From: Peptococcaceae bacterium BRH_c23
GTDB taxonomy: Bacteria > Bacillota_B > Desulfitobacteriia > Desulfitobacteriales > Desulfitobacteriaceae
Direction: 5' to 3'
Length of the DNA: 12,704 nucleotides
Assembly (NCBI GenBank): GCA_000961805.1
Contig: LADV01000133.1
Location: 1-12,704 of the forward strand
Shown here piece after piece: positions 1-6,866 of this stretch (positions are counted from its first letter, which is position 1; each line of letters begins with the position of its first letter). The position numbers were made by a program, and so were the translations under genes. A model generated the notes under the pieces. It saw only the letters and a list, made by a program, of their open reading frames with translations. It was not told the origin of the DNA and made no database searches.

Positions 1-452
<452 letters not shown>

Positions 453-539
453 AAGTTATTCAAACTTCTTACTTGAAGAAGATGATTCGCTCATTGTTTT
501 CTTGAAACTCTTTCGAGTTTCTCTCATTGGCTGTCCTTG

Positions 540-560
540 TTGTTTAGTTTTCAAAGACCA
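540..560 (-). promoter_or_regulatory. boxA-like antitermination site in rrn leader
   Basis: The complement reads GTCTTTGAAAACTAAAC, close to the CTTTGAAAACT core seen in leaders of Bacillota rRNA operons, where NusB/S10 bind to prevent premature termination. It sits about 90 nt upstream of the mature 16S end and downstream of all three promoters, as expected. Confidence 0.6.
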
Positions 561-591
561 TGTTCCTTAGCCGTTTTGCGGCCAGATTTAC

Positions 592-620
592 ATCCTAGCA
601 TTTTCAACTCTCGTTGTCAA
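592..620 (-). promoter_or_regulatory. rrn promoter, proximal (sigma-A)
   Basis: On the minus strand there is -35 TTGACA (615-620), a 17-nt spacer and -10 TAGGAT (592-597). It is the promoter nearest the 16S 5' end, giving a leader of about 130 nt. Multiple tandem promoters are typical of rRNA operons and of growth-rate control. Confidence 0.75.
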
Positions 621-716
621 TAACTAATTTTCTCAGTTCCGATCAAATAGCTGGAAGCATTAACTCCTAGCATTTTTGATCACCGTGATGCTTCGGCTCG
701 TTTTTGGCCGGATGTA

Positions 717-745
717 TATTTAGCATTTTCAACATCAGTTGTCAA
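717..745 (-). promoter_or_regulatory. rrn promoter, middle (sigma-A)
   Basis: On the minus strand there is -35 TTGACA (740-745), a 17-nt spacer and -10 TAAATA (717-722). The spacer shares the string GTTGAAAATGC with the proximal promoter, so the two are a duplicated promoter unit. Confidence 0.75.
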
Positions 746-865
746 CACCAATTTGCTTCTTTTCAATTGAAAAGTTTAAAGGTCTAACCTCTATTGCTTT
801 TCAGTCGATGCGCTTTTTTGGCGCTCAATCAGAATACACCTTTTAGCTTATGTTGTCTACTGTTA

Positions 866-894
866 TTATTATCCATAAAACTCAAGAGTGTCAA
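866..894 (-). promoter_or_regulatory. rrn promoter, distal (sigma-A)
   Basis: On the minus strand there is a perfect -35 TTGACA (889-894), a 17-nt spacer and -10 TAATAA (866-871). It faces the 16S gene and is the most upstream of three such promoters. The -35 lies 40 bp beyond the dehydrogenase stop codon. Confidence 0.75.
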
Positions 895-933
895 AATGTT
901 GTGTTATTACGGTAATGCATCTAGGAAGAGCAA

Positions 934-2523
934 TTAACTATCCAGTATCTGTTCTGCGCAAAGCACCCCGTCTACCGCAGCAGATATGATACCTCCAGCG
1001 TATCCTGCTCCCTCTCCGCAGGGGTAAAGGCCTTTGATGCCAATGGCCTCTAAACTTTCCCCTCTGGTTATGCGCACTGGTGAAGAGCTGCGGGTTTCGG
1101 CCCCCGTCAGCAGCGCATCCGGATAGGCAAAGCCAGGCATCCACAAGCCCATCTCTATGATACCTTGCCGTAGTGAATTTGTGATATATTCCGGTAAAAA
1201 GGAATCCAGCTCGGCGAACTCAGTTCCAGGCAGATAGGTAGGCAGTATATCCCCAAAAGCTGTCGTTTTGCGCTTTTGGAGAAAATCTTCCAACCTTTGC
1301 ACCGGCGCTTTATATCCTCCGCCGCCCGCTGCGAATGCTGCTGCCTCTATCCTGCGCTGAAAAGCACAACCGACAAGTGGATCTTCGCTCCCAAAATCCC
1401 CCTTCTCAAGGGTCACTAAAAGCGCAGTATTGGCATTTCTACCGTCCCGAGCGAATTCGCTCATTCCATTCGTTGTCAGACCGTTTTCCTCTGACGTCGC
1501 CGCAACGACTGTCCCCCCTGGGCACATGCAGAAAGTATATACGCCCCTTCCGTTTTGCAGATGCACTACCATTTTGTAATCAGCCGATCCAAGCTTAGGA
1601 TGCCCAGCGAAGCCACCGTACTGAATTTTATCGATCATTTCTTGGGAGTGTTCAATACGCACGCCTAGCGCAAAGGGCTTTTGTTCCATATAGACGCCGC
1701 TATTCAGCAAACTCTTAAAAGTATCACGTGCGCTATGCCCGATGGCCAGAACAACATTATCTGAAGAAACTTCGCTATAATTCCCCTTCTCTTCAAAACG
1801 CACACCAGTTACCTGTCCGTCCTTGAACAGTATTTCTGTTACGGTTACATTAAAGCGCACCTCCCCCCCCAGGCGTATCACTTGCTCCCGAATTCTCTTA
1901 ACTATTTCTTGCAAACGGTCAGTGCCGATATGCGGCTTACTCAAATACATGATTTCAGGGGGCGCACCGGCCAGCACCAACTCACTGAGCACCTTTATTT
2001 TACGAGAATTCTTCTGTCCGATTTTCAACTTGCCATCTGAAAAGGTACCTGCGCCTCCCTCACCGAACTGTACATTAGTTTGGGTATCAAGAATTCCGGT
2101 CCGCCAAAACTTTAATATCTTTCTCTTTCGGCTATCTACATCGAGTCCCCGCTCCAGCAGAATGGGTCTTGCTCCTGCTTGCGCCAGAATCAATGCCGCA
2201 AACATCCCTGCTGGGCCACACCCTACAATGACAGGACGCTCTTTCAGTTTTATAGCCTTGGGTACAGTATAAATTAGCTCTATTTCTTTGGAGATGCATT
2301 TGTCCTTGTTCATTGAAAGGACTTCGTTTTCGTCTCCTGAAACACATACAAGAACGGTCATGTTGAAATGGATGTCCTGCTTGTTGCGAGTATTTACCGT
2401 GCGTTTTGCAATACTGATGCGCTCTATACGACGATGCTCTATATGCAGCCTTTTTGCCACGATGTCCTCTAACGTTTTTTGATCATACGTTAGCGCTACT
2501 ATTAAGTCAGCAATTTTAATCAT
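934..2523 (-). CDS. FAD-dependent dehydrogenase, COG2509 type
   Basis: A 529-residue flavoprotein of the uncharacterised NAD(P)/FAD-dependent oxidoreductase family; no substrate is established. After an N-terminal domain of about 95 residues comes a dinucleotide-binding fold with GCGPAG at 101-106 and an acidic end (LLERG) that holds the ribose of FAD. GEGGAGTFSDGKL follows at about 154-166. Near the C terminus, PCGEGAGYAGGIISAAVDG is the second FAD-contacting motif of this fold. Length is normal for the family and both ends are intact. The ATG start has AGGAGA six bases upstream. The acetyltransferase ORF ends only 30 bp upstream on the same strand, so the two may be cotranscribed. Downstream lies the rRNA promoter region with no clear terminator between. 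Its base composition is richer in G+C than most of the window. The family call is firm; the function is unknown. Confidence 0.9.
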   Translation of the reverse strand: MIKIADLIVALTYDQKTLEDIVAKRLHIEHRRIERISIAKRTVNTRNKQDIHFNMTVLVCVSGDENEVLSMNKDKCISKEIELIYTVPKAIKLKERPVIVGCGPAGMFAALILAQAGARPILLERGLDVDSRKRKILKFWRTGILDTQTNVQFGEGGAGTFSDGKLKIGQKNSRKIKVLSELVLAGAPPEIMYLSKPHIGTDRLQEIVKRIREQVIRLGGEVRFNVTVTEILFKDGQVTGVRFEEKGNYSEVSSDNVVLAIGHSARDTFKSLLNSGVYMEQKPFALGVRIEHSQEMIDKIQYGGFAGHPKLGSADYKMVVHLQNGRGVYTFCMCPGGTVVAATSEENGLTTNGMSEFARDGRNANTALLVTLEKGDFGSEDPLVGCAFQRRIEAAAFAAGGGGYKAPVQRLEDFLQKRKTTAFGDILPTYLPGTEFAELDSFLPEYITNSLRQGIIEMGLWMPGFAYPDALLTGAETRSSSPVRITRGESLEAIGIKGLYPCGEGAGYAGGIISAAVDGVLCAEQILDS

Positions 2524-2553
2524 TGTATTCTCCTAACAGATAAAGTTGATGAA

Positions 2554-3027
2554 CTATAAGCAAACAACTGATGTTTCCACCTGACGATCCGGTATAGTCC
2601 AATACTTTCTTAACAAGCTATTTTTTTCTTCCCTTGAAACAACCCTAAATCCATGTTTCTGATAAAATTTAATAGCCCAATCGGCTGCAGCCCATGTACC
2701 GATTAGGATTGGCTTACTCGTTAATGTTTTGAGATGTGATAATAGTTTACCACCTATTCCTGAATTTCTTTTAACAGTTTGGACATAAGCATGTCGGATT
2801 AAGGTAACGTCATTAACCGGTTGAATACCCATGACCCCAAGCAATTGGCCGTCCTCTTCGTAACCCCAAAACTCAACACCTTCCTCTATTTGTTGTTGAA
2901 GCTCTTCTTTAGTCATATACGGTTCTTTCCATCAGTCAACCGGAATGATGCCTCGGTAAGCTTGGGCAGCGTCATTAATTATAACAAAAATCTTGTCCTT
3001 CTCACTCAATTCACAGGGTCGAATCAT
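2554..3027 (-). pseudogene. GNAT N-acetyltransferase interrupted by in-frame TGA
   Basis: The full-length frame starts at an ATG at 3027 behind GAAAGGAAAG and runs 158 codons, a normal GNAT length. Codon 32 (2932-2934) is TGA. Before it reads MIRPCELSEKDKIFVIINDA, with AQAYRGIIPVD next; after it WKEPYMTKEEL. This is typical of GNATs with an AYxGxIPxD-x-W-x-EPYM start. The acetyl-CoA motif RNSGIG is at residues 87-92 and the C-terminal WAIKFYQKHGF is intact, so the stop is the only visible lesion. GNATs move an acetyl group from acetyl-CoA to an amine; the substrate here is unknown. An internal ATG at 2916 has GGAAAG eight bases upstream and could yield a 120-residue form lacking the first strand and helix. 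Alternatives are a sequencing error or, less likely, recoding. It lies 30 bp upstream of the FAD dehydrogenase. Confidence 0.8.
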
Positions 3028-3123
3028 TTCTAACTTTCCTTTCAAATAAGCAACATGTTACCGTCACCCTAGACCCACCGTTACAAGACTTGATCCTAAA
3101 TAGTAATATGAATTTCCAACGCT

Positions 3124-3155
3124 GAGAGAGACCAGATTTTTTGGTCTCTCTTTGT
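3124..3155 (+). terminator. Stem-loop, possible terminator
   Basis: GAGAGACCA (3126-3134) pairs with its complement at 3142-3150 around a T-rich 7-nt loop, followed by CTTTGTAAATT on the plus strand. The U-tract is short. No plus-strand gene ends just upstream, and in the minus direction no T-run follows, so its role is unclear. Confidence 0.4.
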
Positions 3156-3349
3156 AAATTATACTATTTAGTATTATGCTTTTTATTCCACTCCCCTATT
3201 TCCGAACAATTTAAACGAATTGTTTCATAACGTACATTCCCTCGATATTGATTATATACTTGCAAACTAAAGATCCATTATAGTAAACCATACAAAGTGT
3301 TCAGATATGGATAATTATACACTAATCATTTAGAGAAGGAGTGAGAAAT

Positions 3350-3501
3350 ATGTCTAGAAAATCAAAGCAGCAAGCAATAATTTGCATAACGTCAGAAAAA
3401 CCTTCATAACGTCTGCAGGCTCTTTCAATGCCCAACGCAAGGAACGCGCAATGGGTCAGTTAAAGCAGGTTGGGATATGCAATGCTCTTTCCTATGAGTA
3501 A
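3350..3501 (+). pseudogene. Short frame-broken ORF, small basic protein of unknown family
   Basis: An ATG at 3350 has a perfect AAGGAG eight bases upstream (3336-3341). It opens MSRKSKQQA and stops at 3407-3409 after 19 codons. In a second frame the reading continues coherently as ITSAGSFNAQRKERAMGQLK and then QVGICNALSYE, to TAA at 3501. One lost base near 3376 would join the two frames into a 50-residue protein. Alternatively, removing the 20 bp between the two CATAACGTC copies (3385 and 3405) gives 43 residues. The strong ribosome site and the protein-like second frame argue for a real small gene recently broken, or a sequencing error. I do not recognise the family; size and context would fit a small spore protein, but that is a guess. 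Confidence 0.5.
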
Positions 3502-3561
3502 TTCCGCTTCCACTCCATCCCGAAATTTATCTATGGCAATGACTTAAACTTCCCTGCATTC

Positions 3562-4086
3562 TTACGGTCCTTGATTGCCCGTAGTACTATTGGCAGGAAA
3601 AACTCTAATTATCGTATCCGGTGTCAAAGATGCCGCCGTTGGGAAAGAGAGAGTTCCTGAAAAAGTAGGCGGAGTTTGTGGGGATGGATATAGTTGCTGA
3701 CGTGTAGTTATCTGATTAGGTATGTCAACTTCTGCAACCAAGCTATCAAATCCAGCAGGCAGGGCACCGATCACTGCCATAACACTGATTGCTTGTGTTC
3801 CTACGAAACTAGTATAAACTAGCGCTACTCCCGCTTCACCTAATTCCGAGGGTTGTACTACATCCAGAGTGACACAGCAAGGAAAGGAAATCTGACCTGG
3901 AACACATAAGACATCACCCGGAAAAATAACGTTAGGGTTACTAATATGAGGATTTGCTCTGATCAGTTCAGATAAATTCATTCTAAAGATACTGGAAATT
4001 ATAAACATTGTATCCCCAGGATTAACAGTATAGTGTCCTGCAAAATTAGCCGGACATGCGGCAGGAATTCGTGGCATAACGATCAC
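3562..4086 (-). CDS. LysM domain protein, SafA/spore-coat-like
   Basis: A 174-residue protein with one LysM domain at about residues 18-64: YTVNPGDTMFIISSIF, LIRANPHISNPNVIFPGD, then VLCVPG. LysM binds the glycan backbone of peptidoglycan. No signal peptide is seen, which together with the short Cys-containing N terminus and the CxxPG/CC pattern (C11, C61, C70, C71) resembles clostridial LysM proteins deposited on the spore rather than secreted hydrolases; that is inference. Residues 72-174 form a second hydrophobic, beta-rich region without a catalytic motif I know. The start is uncertain: GTG at 4086 is four bases from GAGG, whereas the ATG at 4077 (MPRIPAACP) is thirteen bases away but matches the usual beginning of such proteins. 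It stands alone, convergent with the broken small ORF. Confidence 0.8.
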   Translation of the reverse strand: MIVMPRIPAACPANFAGHYTVNPGDTMFIISSIFRMNLSELIRANPHISNPNVIFPGDVLCVPGQISFPCCVTLDVVQPSELGEAGVALVYTSFVGTQAISVMAVIGALPAGFDSLVAEVDIPNQITTRQQLYPSPQTPPTFSGTLSFPTAASLTPDTIIRVFPANSTTGNQGP

Positions 4087-4247
4087 TCATCCTCTTCATT
4101 AGATTTGGCTATATAATATTAAGGAATTCTTCAACTGCCACTTTTTAATGACTATTTCAAGCTTGCTTTTAACCTCGGGTCTTTCCCGCCCAGGAACCTT
4201 AACTTACACGTTTCAACTCTTTAACTAGCAAGTTTTCGAAGAGAAAG

Positions 4248-4277
4248 GTGTAAACAAAATTACTTCAAGACATACTA
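4248..4277 (+). promoter_or_regulatory. Candidate sigma-G (forespore) promoter
   Basis: GTGTA (4248-4252), an 18-nt spacer and CATACTA (4271-4277) match the sigma-G pattern GHATR-18-CATWHTA at all -10 positions and at four of five -35 positions. Transcription would start near 4284, giving a leader of about 60 nt before the ATG at 4346. This is a single-site match by eye. Confidence 0.4.
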
Positions 4278-4345
4278 ACTGCATTCGGGAAAGGACAGTA
4301 ATTCATAACTTAGTCACAAATTTTATAAGGATTGGAGGTAGCCTA

Positions 4346-4600
4346 ATGAAGATAACGGCCGATAACGAAAGAGCTGTATTTGAATTACTTTATAAGTACT
4401 GGGTTGATCAGGAATCGTTCGAAAATCTTAAGCAAGAAATTTCTTTTTTAGATCCTCAGCAATTGGGTATCAATGAAAATAATATCGAGGCAAACGATAT
4501 CGCAAGGCAAGTAGCCGATACTGACCCAGTACTATTTGAGGATGATCTGGCTGAGGACTGGCAAAAATTTGTTAATGATCGTCTTTCCGGAGTTGAATAA
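4346..4600 (+). CDS. Small acidic protein of unknown function
   Basis: An 84-residue protein not recognised as any named family. It is strongly acidic, with no Cys and no membrane segment, and looks like a helical globular protein: MKITADNERAVFELLYKYW then a central NENNIEANDIARQVADTD. The ATG has GGAGG eight bases upstream. The gene stands alone between a possible sigma-G promoter and a perfect intrinsic terminator 16 bp past its stop, so it is a complete one-gene transcription unit. That the ORF is a true gene is well supported by ribosome site, terminator and composition. A forespore role rests only on the promoter match. Confidence 0.75.
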   Translation: MKITADNERAVFELLYKYWVDQESFENLKQEISFLDPQQLGINENNIEANDIARQVADTDPVLFEDDLAEDWQKFVNDRLSGVE

Positions 4601-4616
4601 TAGAGATGTAATTAAC

Positions 4617-4656
4617 AAAATAGGTTCAGCAGAGTTTATTCTGCTGAACCTATTTT
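4617..4656 (+). terminator. Intrinsic terminator after the 84-residue gene
   Basis: A perfect 17-bp stem (4617-4633 with 4640-4656, core GGTTCAGCAGA) has a 6-nt loop. Its A-run/T-run base lets it work in both directions. It sits 16 bp past the stop. Confidence 0.85.
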
Positions 4657-4761
4657 GTATTAATTAAAAGTATTCTCCTTATCTTGGTTCCACAACACTA
4701 ATCTGTAAAAACTAATCAAGAGCTGCAAGCAAGGGCTACGAGTAATGGCTGCAAGACCTTT

Positions 4762-4808
4762 AAACTAGCTTATCTTTACCTATCCATTGTTTAAAGATAA
4801 GCTAGTTT
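4762..4808 (-). terminator. 17-bp inverted repeat at the tetR 3' end
   Basis: AAACTAGCTTATCTTTA (4762-4778) is perfectly repeated inverted at 4792-4808 around a 13-nt loop, 9 bp beyond the TetR stop codon. The position fits a terminator for the regulator, but the stem is A+T-rich and no long U-tract follows, so it may be only a 3'-stabilising hairpin. Confidence 0.55.
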
Positions 4809-4816
4809 CCACATTT

Positions 4817-5428
4817 TTATAAGTTCAGAAATGTTTCACTCCAAAGTATTTTTCGGGTAAGTTCTAGATAATCCCCTTCATAAACAAACTCTTTGTTAGC
4901 GATTAAAATTGCCATACCGTGTACCAAACCCCAACAGGCCAATACTAACGCATTTAGGTCAGTGCTACTATCCGCCCCATTGCTTTGATTTTCCGATTGG
5001 TAGCGTACAATAGTATTATAGAATGTCCCAAAAGGCTGCACGCTCTCTTTAAGGGTTTCACAATGCTCATGATCCAAATGTTTACTCAGGTCGCTTCGAA
5101 ATAGTAACTTTAGAAATTCCGGGTTTTCAACAAAAAACTTAACATAAGCATAACCCATTTCTTTAATTTGGCTTCTAATGTCATTCGGATAGTTATTAAT
5201 GGCTTCCTGAAGGCTCAAGTTAAATTTATGCTCAGCCTTAAGGGTAATCGCAAGAATCAAATCGTCCTTATTTTTGAAATGCCTGTAAGGTGCCGTGTGG
5301 CTTACTCCGCAGGCTTTTGCCACTTTGCGCAGTGAGAAGTTCTCATACCCTTCTTCATCCAGTAGCTTTAACCCATTCTTAATCAATTCGGACTTTAAAT
5401 CTTCATGATGATAACTCTCATTTATCAA
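4817..5428 (-). CDS. TetR/AcrR family transcriptional regulator
   Basis: A repressor-type regulator of 203 residues when started at TTG 5428. The N terminus reads (M)INESYHHEDLKSELIKNGL, the usual YHHxDL opening of this TetR branch. The helix-turn-helix spans about 32-51 (SLRKVAKACGVSHTAPYRHF). The C-terminal ligand domain ends with ACWGLVHGMAIL, the WHG-type signature. A longer frame opens at GTG 5479, but that codon lies upstream of the predicted -10 box. ATG 5455 has no ribosome site, whereas AGAGAGGAAG (5438-5447) sits nine bases before the TTG. The gene is divergent from two flavoprotein genes, and the shared gap is a near-complete palindrome, so it almost certainly represses itself and them. 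The ligand is unknown; a quinone, flavin or nitro/redox compound is a guess from the targets. Confidence 0.9.
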   Translation of the reverse strand: MINESYHHEDLKSELIKNGLKLLDEEGYENFSLRKVAKACGVSHTAPYRHFKNKDDLILAITLKAEHKFNLSLQEAINNYPNDIRSQIKEMGYAYVKFFVENPEFLKLLFRSDLSKHLDHEHCETLKESVQPFGTFYNTIVRYQSENQSNGADSSTDLNALVLACWGLVHGMAILIANKEFVYEGDYLELTRKILWSETFLNL

Positions 5429-5437
5429 GGGGTTATA

Positions 5438-5447
5438 CTTCCTCTCT
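5438..5447 (-). promoter_or_regulatory. Ribosome binding site deciding the TetR TTG start
   Basis: The complement reads AGAGAGGAAG, with nine bases between it and TTG (5426-5428). No comparable site precedes the ATG at 5455 or the GTG at 5479, so the TTG is the best start. Confidence 0.65.
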
Positions 5448-5469
5448 AAAAACATAATAATAGTATACC

Positions 5470-5498
5470 ATAATAGCACATAATGTTTACAACGTAAA
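5470..5498 (-). promoter_or_regulatory. Promoter of the TetR gene
   Basis: The mirror image of the flavoprotein promoter on the other strand: -35 TTTACG (5493-5498), 17-nt spacer, -10 TATTAT (5470-5475). The two -35 boxes abut, so a single bound dimer would block both directions. Confidence 0.6.
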
Positions 5499-5514
5499 CA
5501 TTATGTGCTATTAT
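5486..5514 (+). promoter_or_regulatory. Promoter of the flavoprotein operon
   Basis: -35 TTTACA (5486-5491), a 17-nt spacer and -10 TATTAT (5509-5514) lie entirely inside the palindrome. Start of transcription near 5521 leaves a short leader with GAGGAG at 5545-5550. The nearby TTGACA at 5519 has no matching -10 and falls at the start site. Confidence 0.65.
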
Positions 5515-5558
5515 GGTGTTGACACTGTAAACATTATTGAACTTGAGGAGTGAGTAAA

Positions 5559-6119
5559 ATGAAAGCCCTATTAATTTCGGATAAAGAGTATCAATGCAAG
5601 ACCTATCAGAATCTGAAAAGTCTCATTGAAGAAATTCTAAATACCAAGGGATTAGGAATTGAACTAATAGAGGTGGGAACGGATAACCTCACCTTTTGCA
5701 GGGGCTGCTTTGGGTGCTGGATCAAAAAACCCGGGGAATGTGTTATTAACGATAAAATGGCCCAAATCAACCGAAGTGTTATGACCAGCGACATAGTCAT
5801 TTATCTCAACCCTATAGTCTTTGGGCAGTTCAGCGCTAATATCAAAAATGCTATCGATAGATCCTTACCTAATATGTTACCGTTTTTTGAAATAAGGCCA
5901 GACGGTTCAACGATGCATCCGCCTAGGTATGACACATACCCCAAGTCGATTATTATTGGCTACGGAGACGGGCTTTCCGATGAAGATAAACAGCTGTTTA
6001 TTGACATTACAAAAAAACATCGTAGAAATATTGAAGTTCTCATCTGTCACGAAACAACCGAAACCATCATTGAGGCCTTCAATGAAATGGAGCTTGGAAG
6101 GGTGGATAACCTATTATGA
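5559..6119 (+). CDS. Iron-sulfur flavoprotein-like (Isf) NAD(P)H oxidoreductase
   Basis: A 186-residue flavodoxin-fold protein of the NADPH-dependent FMN reductase superfamily. It opens with a beta strand (MKALLISD). CRGCFGCWIKKPGEC at 47-61 gives C-x2-C-x2-C-x7-C (C47, C50, C53, C61). This fits the compact CX2CX2CX4-7C motif known in archaeal and clostridial Isf proteins to bind a [4Fe-4S] cluster next to FMN. A PIVFGQFSANIKNAIDR segment (about 87-103) matches the FMN-binding helix region. ATG 5559 is chosen because GAGGAG lies eight bases upstream; a GTG at 5550 would overlap that site. The stop overlaps the next gene's start (ATGA), so the two are translationally coupled. Isf proteins reduce O2, H2O2 or quinones in anaerobes, but here the substrate is unknown. 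Regulation by the divergent TetR is inferred. Confidence 0.85.
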   Translation: MKALLISDKEYQCKTYQNLKSLIEEILNTKGLGIELIEVGTDNLTFCRGCFGCWIKKPGECVINDKMAQINRSVMTSDIVIYLNPIVFGQFSANIKNAIDRSLPNMLPFFEIRPDGSTMHPPRYDTYPKSIIIGYGDGLSDEDKQLFIDITKKHRRNIEVLICHETTETIIEAFNEMELGRVDNLL

Positions 6120-6790
6120 AAAATATTGTTTTAATCAGTGCCAGCCCTAAGATCAACGAACAATCTGTCTCAAAGAAATTTTTAGATATGGCGGCTAACA
6201 GACTTGATGCCAATGCTTTCAATAAAACATTTATAGACGTCAGAAAAAGCATTCCAAACCATCAATGCGAGGCTTTCGAAACACTTTCCAAGGCAGACGT
6301 GATTATTATTTCATTTCCTCTCTACTTTTTTTGTTTGCCGGGTATTTTGACACAGTTTTTACAAGATTACTACCATTACTATACTGAACATAAAGTGGTA
6401 AGTAACAAGGTCAAAGTGTTTGCGATTGTTAACTGCGGGTTTCCCGAACCAGAAATAAATCTTGAGGCAGTCAGAGTGATCAAGAGCTTTAGCCAACATA
6501 TCAATGCAGAGTTCTGTTTTGGCGTGCTGATCGGAGCAGGCCCCATGATGTTTGCCGCCAAAGACGCACCTTTTATGAAGAAACCCATTCAAAAGCTTCA
6601 GGATGCCTTTTCAGCAATTGCAGAAAACATCAAACATGAGCAGGTTACCAGGACGGATAATATCTATATTAGCCTTAATTTCCTATACTATAGATGCATC
6701 TTCCTTTTCTTTGGCGATAGAGGCTGGGTTACAATGGCTCGCAAAAACGGCTTAAAAAAAATCGAGCTTTATAGGAAACCATACTGTTAA
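6116..6790 (+). CDS. Flavodoxin-family NAD(P)H-dependent oxidoreductase
   Basis: A 224-residue flavodoxin-fold protein. The N terminus MKNIVLISASPKINEQSVSK carries the SASP phosphate-binding loop for FMN. ADVIIISFPLYFFCLPGILTQFLQ (about 60-83) is the second FMN-contacting loop and helix. CGFPEPEINLEAVRVIKSF and GVLIGAGPMM follow as in this family. The last 45 residues (about 180-224) are aromatic and basic, ending ELYRKPYC, a tail common in clostridial homologues. It has no Cys cluster like its partner, so it may feed electrons from NAD(P)H to the iron-sulfur flavoprotein or act on the same substrate in parallel; that is inference. Its start overlaps the upstream stop by four bases, and a terminator follows, closing a two-gene operon. 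Confidence 0.85.
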   Translation: MKNIVLISASPKINEQSVSKKFLDMAANRLDANAFNKTFIDVRKSIPNHQCEAFETLSKADVIIISFPLYFFCLPGILTQFLQDYYHYYTEHKVVSNKVKVFAIVNCGFPEPEINLEAVRVIKSFSQHINAEFCFGVLIGAGPMMFAAKDAPFMKKPIQKLQDAFSAIAENIKHEQVTRTDNIYISLNFLYYRCIFLFFGDRGWVTMARKNGLKKIELYRKPYC

Positions 6791-6813
6791 ACGAATAATC
6801 CTCTTCAATAGTC

Positions 6814-6866
6814 GAACAAGGTGGTGCTTCGCGTCAAGCGCACGGCATATGCCTTGTTCTTTTTTA
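6814..6866 (+). terminator. Terminator of the flavoprotein operon
   Basis: GAACAAGG (6814-6821) pairs with CCTTGTTC (6852-6859), with a further imperfect stem inside (GTGCTT with AAGCGCAC), followed by TTTTTTAT. It begins 23 bp past the last stop codon. Confidence 0.75.

Larger units (their letters stand above)
453..933 (-). other. rRNA operon leader and promoter region, no protein gene
   Basis: This 481-bp gap lies between the FAD-dehydrogenase stop and the 16S 5' end. It holds three sigma-A-type promoters, all pointing at the 16S gene. A roughly 50-bp unit occurs twice (about 575-635 and 700-757), so two of the promoters sit in diverged copies of the same repeat. A third partial copy of the core CCTAGCATTTT stands at 666-676 without a recognisable -35 box. 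A boxA-like site follows downstream. I see no terminator between the dehydrogenase stop and the first promoter. Confidence 0.8.
5467..5517. promoter_or_regulatory. TetR operator: perfect palindrome with 24-bp arms
   Basis: The arm at 5467-5490 is repeated perfectly inverted at 5494-5517 around the centre AAC; the inner core is GTTTACAACGTAAAC. It covers both divergent promoters completely. A third half-site (GTAAACATTAT) recurs at 5527-5537, 33 bp, or about three helical turns, from its copy at 5494. Such dyads are the usual binding sites of TetR dimers. Confidence 0.85.

Noticed and set aside
1823..2272. 149-codon frame opposite the FAD dehydrogenase
   Set aside because: Antisense shadow of a conserved gene; low-complexity content with no family motif and no ribosome site.
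3385..3413. Two CATAACGTC copies as a CRISPR or tandem repeat
   Set aside because: Only two 9-bp copies inside a small ORF; not an array.
5519..5547. TTGACA at 5519 as the -35 of the flavoprotein operon
   Set aside because: Seventeen bases later the sequence is CTTGAG, part of the ribosome site, not a -10 box; the TTTACA/TATTAT pair inside the palindrome is better.
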